7,916 nt of DNA, taken from an uncultured Erysipelotrichaceae bacterium. Lineage in GTDB: Bacteria; Bacillota_I; Bacilli_A; Erysipelotrichales; Erysipelotrichaceae. A program made the position numbers and the translations under genes. This document shows positions 6,638 to 7,916 of the stretch, in pieces (position 1 is the stretch's first letter; each line of letters starts with the position of its first letter). The stretch spans positions 1 through 7,916 of the forward strand of contig CACXEN010000014.1 of NCBI GenBank assembly GCA_902766675.1. The letters run 5' to 3'. Below the pieces are notes generated by a model. The model had not been told where the DNA came from. It did not search any database and saw only the letters and a list, made by a program, of their open reading frames with translations.

Positions 6638-6880
6638 CTATTTCAATTTTATCAAATTTTCTTTTTCTTGGTGTGACAATTGCTTAATTTCATATTCTCT
6701 TTTTCTGGCACTACTATCATCTTCAAATTCTTCAAAATAGATGATTCTAAGTGGTTTATGACTTTTTGTATATTTCGCCCCTTTACCACTTTTATGTGCC
6801 GCAAATCTTTTATCTAAGTCTTTACACCAACCAGTATAATAACTGCCATCTTCACATTCTAAAATATATGTATAACTCAT
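6638..6880 (-). CDS. GIY-YIG nuclease-fold protein, UPF0213 (YhbQ/YazA-like)
   Basis: A compact 80-residue single-domain GIY-YIG protein. The GIY part appears as TYILEC (4-9) and the YIG part as YYTGWCKDL (14-22); Arg25 and His29 follow in KRFAAHKSGKGAKYTK, and the conserved Glu near 62 is in ARKREYEIKQL. This matches the UPF0213 group (E. coli YhbQ, B. subtilis YazA), stand-alone GIY-YIG domains with reported or suspected DNA-processing activity but no settled role. Length and motif order are normal. The only in-frame Met is the start at 6880-6878. There is no Shine-Dalgarno, and TATAAT lies 6 bases upstream, immediately after the rpsO terminator, suggesting a leaderless transcript. The dfx gene follows after 22 bases, so the two may share a transcript. 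Confidence -1.
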   Translation of the reverse strand: MSYTYILECEDGSYYTGWCKDLDKRFAAHKSGKGAKYTKSHKPLRIIYFEEFEDDSSARKREYEIKQLSHQEKENLIKLK

Positions 6881-6886
6881 ATATCA

Positions 6887-6892
6887 ATTATA
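6887..6892 (-). promoter_or_regulatory. Candidate -10 box giving a leaderless GIY-YIG transcript
   Basis: A perfect TATAAT (minus strand 6892-6887) ends 6 bases before the ATG, so a typical start about 7 bases downstream would fall on the A of the ATG. No convincing -35 is seen at 16-18 bases, where the rpsO terminator hairpin lies. The AT-richness makes a chance match possible. Confidence -1.
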
Positions 6893-6893
6893 T

Positions 6894-6921
6894 AAAAAAA
6901 GAATGCATACGCATGCATTCT
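6894..6921 (-). terminator. rpsO: Intrinsic terminator of rpsO
   Basis: Minus-strand arms AGAATGCAT / ATGCATTCT form a perfect 9-bp stem around a GCGT loop, followed by seven T residues counting the last base of the stem. The rpsO stop TAG (6922-6920) contributes its last two bases to the stem. Confidence -1.
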
Positions 6922-7186
6922 ATTTTCTTAATCCTAAACTCTTAACTAGATCACGGTAACGGTTTACATCATTGCTCTTTAAGTATTCAAGCATTTTTCT
7001 TCTTCTACCAACCATCTTTAATAGACCACGGTTACTAGAATAGTCTTTTTTGTTTGCTTTCATATGTTCTGTTAGTGAGTTAATTTGTGCTGTTAATAAA
7101 GCAACTTGTACTTCTACAGAACCTGTGTCGTTAGCACCACGACCATACTCTTTTACGATTTCCGCAATTTTTTCTTTTGTTAACAT
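6920..7186 (-). CDS. rpsO: 30S ribosomal protein S15
   Basis: S15 binds the 16S rRNA central domain (the helix 20-21-22 junction and helix 22) early in assembly of the small subunit platform. The 88-residue product is full length; the family is usually 88-89. It retains [20 protein letters not shown] (15-34) and [17 protein letters not shown] (53-69), and ends SLGLRK. The rRNA-contacting loop reads [10 protein letters not shown] (45-54), whereas E. coli has HKKDHHSRRG; His41, Asp48 and Ser51 are kept. The ATG at 7186-7184 has GAGGA 6 bases upstream. A 74-base structured leader and its own promoter precede it, and a terminator overlaps its stop. In many bacteria pnp follows directly; here two small genes intervene. 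Confidence -1.
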   Translation of the reverse strand: MLTKEKIAEIVKEYGRGANDTGSVEVQVALLTAQINSLTEHMKANKKDYSSNRGLLKMVGRRRKMLEYLKSNDVNRYRDLVKSLGLRK

Positions 7187-7260
7187 GTTTTTTCCTCTTC
7201 TTTCTTTTTCGTTTCATACCGAGTGATACGACGAGGATTCGCATTACCCAGAATGAAAGC
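7187..7260 (-). promoter_or_regulatory. rpsO: Structured rpsO 5' leader, likely S15 autoregulatory element with SD-loop pseudoknot
   Basis: The minus strand folds into one long hairpin of three 6-bp steps: TTTCAT (7258-7253) with ATGAAA (7217-7212), CTGGGT (7251-7246) with ACTCGG (7224-7219, two G-U pairs), and ATGCGA (7244-7239) with TCGTAT (7231-7226, one G-U pair). The steps are separated by single mismatches. The 7-base loop ATCCTCG contains TCCTC (7237-7233), the exact complement of the rpsO Shine-Dalgarno GAGGA (7197-7193), so a pseudoknot hiding the ribosome-binding site is possible. S15 autoregulation through leader structures is established in several bacteria, including Firmicutes; that this leader works that way is inferred. 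Confidence -1.
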
Positions 7261-7266
7261 CTATTA

Positions 7267-7295
7267 ATATTATCATTCAAATAATAACTAAGCAA
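7267..7295 (-). promoter_or_regulatory. rpsO: Candidate rpsO promoter with extended -10
   Basis: TTGCTT (minus strand 7295-7290, three of six) and TAATAT (7272-7267, four of six) are 17 bases apart, and the -10 is preceded by TGA, a TGN extension. The expected start near 7260 coincides with the base of the leader hairpin. Individually weak elements, but placement fits. Confidence -1.
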
Positions 7296-7325
7296 GTCAT
7301 AATCATGCACTTTTTAAAGAAATAT

Positions 7326-7916
7326 TTATTCTTCTATCTCTTCTAAGAAATCCACCAATATTTCATTCATGATTGGATATGCGTCTTTCGTTAAACGTAA
7401 CGATGTATCCATGATTACATTTCCATTAGCCATATGTTTTTTGATTGATTTAGGAAATGCTTCTTCCATTGATATACCAAATTTTTCATCAAACGAATTA
7501 CATGAGATACCCTTTTTCAATCGTATTCCCATCATAATTGTCTCAAACATTTGATCTTTATTACTTAGCTCTATATATTCAATTGGATTATTATGAATAT
7601 ATTCTTTTACATTTTTTGTATGATCATAGCGATAATTATCTTCTTTACCAGAAGCCCCAGCTCCAATACCATAGAAATCTTTATATAACCAATAAGCTAA
7701 ATTATGTTTACTTTCATATCCTTCTTTCGAAAAATTAGCTACTTCATATTGCATGAAACCATTTTTCTCTAACATCTCAACATTTAAATCATACATATCC
7801 GCTTCCACTTCATCACTTAAATGTTGGTAGTTTCGTTTATGAAATACAGTATTTTCCTCAATTGTTAAACTATATAACGATACATGTTTTACATCTAAAG
7901 ATATTACGAATTCTAA
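7326..7916 (-). CDS. hemW: HemW, radical-SAM heme chaperone (5' end outside the window)
   Basis: The last 196 codons of a HemW/HemN-like protein are present; the frame is open to the window edge, so the start and the radical-SAM CxxxCxxC motif lie outside. Visible landmarks are VKHVSLYSLTIEENTVF near the upstream edge, ADMYDLNVEMLEKNGFMQYEVANFS, the SKHNLAYWLYKDFYGIGAGASG segment and the C-terminal domain with LKKGISCNSFDEKFGIS and LRLTKDAYPIMNEILVDFL. These match HemW, formerly annotated as oxygen-independent coproporphyrinogen III oxidase, now regarded as inserting heme into target proteins; true HemN has a different C-terminus. A GTG at 7808 could be mistaken for a start but lies inside the conserved domain. 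The stop is 139 bases before rpsO, and that gap holds the rpsO promoter and leader; no strong terminator for hemW is evident. Confidence -1.
   Translation of the reverse strand, partial: LEFVISLDVKHVSLYSLTIEENTVFHKRNYQHLSDEVEADMYDLNVEMLEKNGFMQYEVANFSKEGYESKHNLAYWLYKDFYGIGAGASGKEDNYRYDHTKNVKEYIHNNPIEYIELSNKDQMFETIMMGIRLKKGISCNSFDEKFGISMEEAFPKSIKKHMANGNVIMDTSLRLTKDAYPIMNEILVDFLEEIEE

Noticed and set aside
7295..7316. Hairpin AAGT-CAT / ATG-ACTT as a hemW terminator
   Set aside because: Stem is short with a bulge, and the minus strand has no U-tract after it.
7326..7808. Separate 160-residue gene starting at GTG 7808
   Set aside because: The frame stays open to the window end and the upstream residues match HemW, so this is an internal codon of a truncated hemW.

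Overview
The window is a dense, low-GC block in which every credible gene lies on the minus strand, so genes are transcribed from high to low coordinates. Protein families, AT-rich codon use, short TATAAT-type promoters and U-tract terminators point to a Firmicutes/Bacillota genome. A superoxide reductase (desulfoferrodoxin) suggests an anaerobe or microaerophile. An Erysipelotrichia-like lineage is my best guess, but that is inference, not something the sequence proves.

In transcription order: (1) 7916-7326, the C-terminal part of hemW. (2) 7295-6638, rpsO (ribosomal protein S15) with its own promoter and a structured leader whose hairpin loop can pair with the rpsO Shine-Dalgarno sequence, then a terminator, then a small GIY-YIG nuclease-fold gene that appears to lack a leader. 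(3) 6615-6224, desulfoferrodoxin and its terminator. (4) 6203-3922, pnp (polynucleotide phosphorylase) with an extended -10 promoter and a terminator. (5) 3910-2581, trmB (tRNA m7G46 methyltransferase) followed after 4 bases by a small predicted lipoprotein. (6) 2570-1525, a 311-residue acidic, Pro/Gln-rich, probably disordered protein with two different duplicated motifs, preceded by an inverted repeat around its promoter and followed by a strong terminator. (7) 1515-1, an operon of a DUF948 membrane protein (YtxG-like), a helical repeat protein in the YtxH position and the N-terminal third of a LacI-family regulator that closely resembles CcpA. A good promoter and a near-consensus catabolite-responsive element precede this operon.

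The housekeeping core is RNA and translation (S15, PNPase, TrmB), oxygen/heme chemistry (desulfoferrodoxin, HemW) and global carbon control (CcpA). The rpsO-pnp neighbourhood is conserved in many bacteria but is split here by two small genes. The order trmB ... DUF948 - YtxH position - ccpA recalls the Bacillus subtilis chromosome with several intervening genes missing and two unfamiliar ones in their place.

The most interesting signals are the rpsO leader pseudoknot, the cre site positioned for CcpA autoregulation, the motif-duplicated disordered protein, the apparently leaderless GIY-YIG gene, and the fact that all four terminators start within or one base from a stop codon. I saw no mobile element, CRISPR array, tRNA or rRNA gene, and no stretch over 300 bases lacks a gene.
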